Virus record (IMG/VR): IMGVR_UViG_3300031951_000376 | Span: 1-42,929 of that record | Source of the DNA: a virus | Length of the DNA stretch: 42,929 bases | Reading direction: 5' to 3' (one strand) | Part shown: in pieces, positions 40,584 through 42,929 of the stretch | Layout of the letters: every line of letters starts with the position of its first letter | How positions within the stretch are numbered: the first letter of the stretch is position 1 | Notes under the pieces: model-generated | What the model saw: only the letters and a program-made list of their open reading frames with translations | Databases searched by the model: none | Told to the model about the DNA's origin: nothing | Position numbers and translations under genes: made by a program

Positions 40584-42883
40584 TTGACTTGGCTCCTAAG
40601 TTCAGCAACTTCGGCCTGCAATTCTTTAACTGCCTCAATAAGCAGCGCTACTATACGGTCGTACTTGACTGCTTTAAATCCGTCTTCTCGTTCGGCAACA
40701 ACTTCAGGAAGAACCACTTCAACTTCTTGGGCGATTACACCAACATCATGCTTACGTACAAAGTACCCGTCCTCACCGCCACCGCGTTCGATTTCTTCTT
40801 GCGTCCAATCAAAAGTAACTCCGCGAATTTGCGACAGTTTGTACAACGCATTGGATATTGGCTGGACGTTCTCTTTTAGCCGCGCATCCGATGAGTAGTA
40901 AGCAGTGATGTTGTTAGTAGCTCTAATCTCACCGCTTGTCGCGCTGGCTGCTGTACCTACGCCAAGTGCTCCAAATTGAACCCCGGAAGTCGTCGTTATC
41001 GCTTGCGGGATTGAGATGCTAATAGACCCAGCCCCGTTAGATATTGTGACGCCCGTACCTGCTGTTAAAGTAGTGCGGGTGAAGCCGCTTGTAGTACTGT
41101 TGCCAATATCTAACACGCCGTTAGTTGGGGCTGAAGAAAGTCCCGTGCCGCCATTAGCAATAGGTAGGACTCCAGTAACGTTGGTAGTCAAGTTACAGAA
41201 AGTTGTTGCTGTGCTTCCTGTACCACCGTTAGAAGTTGGGAGCGCTGTGCCAGAGAACGTAACTGCAAAAGTTCCAGACGTAGTAATCGACGAAGGCGAT
41301 ACTGCTAGGAACGCCGGTACTGTCATACCTACAGAAGTAACCGTGCCGGTACCGGCTGCCGGGGTTGCCCACGTACCATCGCCACGCCAAAATGTAGTGG
41401 CTGATGCGCCGGTGCCACTGTTCAAGTTCGATACAGGTAAGTTGCCCGACACATGGGTGGACAACCCAATCTTACCCCAGCTAGGAGCAACACCAACTCC
41501 GCCAGAAATTAGCGCATTACCTGTAGCGACGTCAGCTAAAGATGCCCAAGTATTTGAACCAGAAGCGTAAAGCAGGTCGCCCGTAGTAGCCGAAGTTAAG
41601 CCGGTGCCGCCATTAGCAACAGGTAGCGTACCTGATACGTGGGTAGTCAGCCCAACTTTGCCGTAGCTAGGGGCTACACCTACACCACCAGAAATTAATA
41701 CGTTGCCTGTAGCTACATCCGATAGTTTAGATATAGTAGTGGCGGCAGACGCGTATAGCAGATCGCCAACTGCATAGGATGTTTGCCCAGTGCCCCCATT
41801 AGCTGCGGCAAGAGTCCCGCTAACAGACACCGCGCCAGACGTAGCGGTTGAAGGGGTAAGTCCAGTGCTACCAAAAGTAATAGATGTTACGCCAGACGTA
41901 ATAGTGCCAGACACCACGCTATTCCATGTCATCGCGGTAACGCCTACCGTGTCGGTAGATTTGAACGTAGTTACATACTGAGTACCACCGTTAGCGGAAC
42001 CAGATTGAACATTAACAAACGAACCGGCAATCTCTGCGGCAGTGCTCGCGTCATCCGCCCTAGACCAAGACCCGGCAGCAACTACATATATACCGTTGTT
42101 CGCCGCAGTTGTTTGATCTTTAACCAGCACCCGGTTGCCAGCCACAACAGCTATACCGTCAATAGTAGTGGTACCGGCTAGGCTGGTAAGGTTAGCGGTG
42201 GTAGCGCACAGTACTGTTTTGACTCCGGGCACTGCCCACGAAGTGCTAGTCCCATCCGTGGTTAGAAATGACCCCGCATTACTTGTTTGTGTGGGGATTA
42301 TTGAGGCCCAAGAAGTGTTAGTCCCGTCAGACGACAACACCTTACCATTTGCTCCACTCTGCGATGGAAGTAGTGCGTTTATTGCAGCGTTAGCTGTAAC
42401 TTGCCCAGTACCGCCAGAAGTTATGGGGAGAGGGGTTCCAAGTGCTAGGGTGCTTGCATAATCTAAAGCTACGCGCACATTGTTAGCGTCGCAGAAAATC
42501 GGCATTGTTTTCCCGGCGGGAATTGTTACTGTAGTGCCGCCAGTTGGTGTGGTGCCGTTAAGCGCAGTCGCCGCCGAAATGGTAACTGCGTAAGTTAAGT
42601 TTGAGTTATAGATTACGTAATATTTTTCAGCCGGGGGGATATAAACGGTATACGCTCCTGCATGAGACGTATCCAGTTTAATAACCATGTTGCGAGACTG
42701 ATCGGCTCCGCCGTTAACTGCGGTCAGCGCTTGAGACGCACTTGTAGTCGTAACCGCTACATACCCGGCAACAGCGTCTTCGATTAACGTACCAAGGTTG
42801 GTGTTTGTTGTATCGCCCCAAACACCGGATTGATCGCCGTTGGCTATAAGTTCGATACGTAAGTTGGGGGAGTATGTTGACAT
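40580..42883 (-). CDS. tail fibre with C-terminal S74 intramolecular chaperone, 767 aa
   Basis: ATG 42883 follows AAGGAA. The N-terminus [17 protein letters not shown] is the usual attachment domain of phage fibres. A module at about 221-325 ([18 protein letters not shown]) and several NGGTG turns form the shaft; residues 355-478 are two 62-residue repeats. The C-terminal 104 residues are a peptidase S74 chaperone: [10 protein letters not shown] (664-673, Ser plus K669 as candidate dyad), [15 protein letters not shown], then a coiled-coil tail. In this family the domain trims itself off after trimer assembly. It is the first gene of the visible leftward unit. Confidence 0.9.
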   Translation of the reverse strand: MSTYSPNLRIELIANGDQSGVWGDTTNTNLGTLIEDAVAGYVAVTTTSASQALTAVNGGADQSRNMVIKLDTSHAGAYTVYIPPAEKYYVIYNSNLTYAVTISAATALNGTTPTGGTTVTIPAGKTMPIFCDANNVRVALDYASTLALGTPLPITSGGTGQVTANAAINALLPSQSGANGKVLSSDGTNTSWASIIPTQTSNAGSFLTTDGTSTSWAVPGVKTVLCATTANLTSLAGTTTIDGIAVVAGNRVLVKDQTTAANNGIYVVAAGSWSRADDASTAAEIAGSFVNVQSGSANGGTQYVTTFKSTDTVGVTAMTWNSVVSGTITSGVTSITFGSTGLTPSTATSGAVSVSGTLAAANGGTGQTSYAVGDLLYASAATTISKLSDVATGNVLISGGVGVAPSYGKVGLTTHVSGTLPVANGGTGLTSATTGDLLYASGSNTWASLADVATGNALISGGVGVAPSWGKIGLSTHVSGNLPVSNLNSGTGASATTFWRGDGTWATPAAGTGTVTSVGMTVPAFLAVSPSSITTSGTFAVTFSGTALPTSNGGTGSTATTFCNLTTNVTGVLPIANGGTGLSSAPTNGVLDIGNSTTSGFTRTTLTAGTGVTISNGAGSISISIPQAITTTSGVQFGALGVGTAASATSGEIRATNNITAYYSSDARLKENVQPISNALYKLSQIRGVTFDWTQEEIERGGGEDGYFVRKHDVGVIAQEVEVVLPEVVAEREDGFKAVKYDRIVALLIEAVKELQAEVAELRSQVK
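41450..41821 (-). repeat. two tandem 186-bp repeats in the fibre shaft
   Basis: Residues 355-416 and 417-478 align end to end: both read [33 protein letters not shown] and THV in register. Partial units with NGGTG follow downstream in the protein. The pattern is typical of fibre shafts, where copy number sets length. Confidence 0.85.
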
Positions 42884-42929
42884 TTTGGTTCCTTAACTAA
42901 GGTATAGTGCACGCTCGTCGTTGCGTCTG

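Noticed and set aside
41016-41570. 184-codon plus-strand frame opposite the fibre gene
   Set aside because: Its repeats are those of the fibre shaft read in antisense; no start signal.

Overview
The window is part of a tailed double-stranded DNA bacteriophage genome (Caudoviricetes). It carries a phage family A DNA polymerase, a primase-helicase, a virion lytic transglycosylase, tail fibre proteins and a very compact gene layout, with no ribosomal or metabolic genes. Strong Shine-Dalgarno sites, sigma70-like promoters and a muralytic virion protein fit a Gram-negative host, but the host cannot be named from this sequence. Terminase, portal, capsid and lysis genes are not recognisable, so the genome must continue, most likely past the right edge upstream of the leftward structural operon. 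I see no integrase, reverse transcriptase, tRNA or CRISPR array.

Layout. (1) 1-464: AT-rich non-coding DNA with clustered GAAC repeats, then a consensus promoter and the first copy of a palindrome. (2) 465-11607, plus strand: about 36 mostly small early genes joined by ATGA/TAATG-type overlaps. They include a three-gene set of an unknown 302-aa protein, a MoxR-like AAA+ ATPase and a metallopeptidase/VWA-like protein. Five copies of the palindrome TGTTATAC-N4-GTATAACA lie at the heads of gene groups, and a leader ACTTTATAGGTGA precedes three genes. (3) 11604-21564, plus strand: the replication and nuclease block. It holds DNA polymerase, two PD-(D/E)XK-like nucleases, an HNH-like protein, an SNF2-type helicase, a small HTH protein, a candidate ssDNA-binding protein and a 951-aa primase-helicase. 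(4) 21600-21645: tandem hairpin terminator between converging transcription units. (5) 21644-42883, minus strand: the virion block. Read in its transcription direction (right to left) it encodes an S74 tail fibre, a glycine-rich adhesin, a small protein, two tandem cupin-like proteins, two large structural proteins, a 997-aa repeat protein and four probable internal/ejected proteins, among them a transglycosylase and a 2011-aa polyvalent-type protein.

How the parts may work together. The plus-strand genes would be read first. The repeated palindrome gives several early gene groups a common DNA or RNA signal, and the replication block then copies the genome. The minus-strand genes form one nearly gapless late unit for tail, host recognition and DNA/protein ejection. 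The most unusual elements are the palindrome/leader network around the MoxR-VWA set, the matching hairpin leaders of helicase and primase, the modular gene-junction repeats at 10.5-11.4 kb, and short motifs shared by neighbouring virion proteins.
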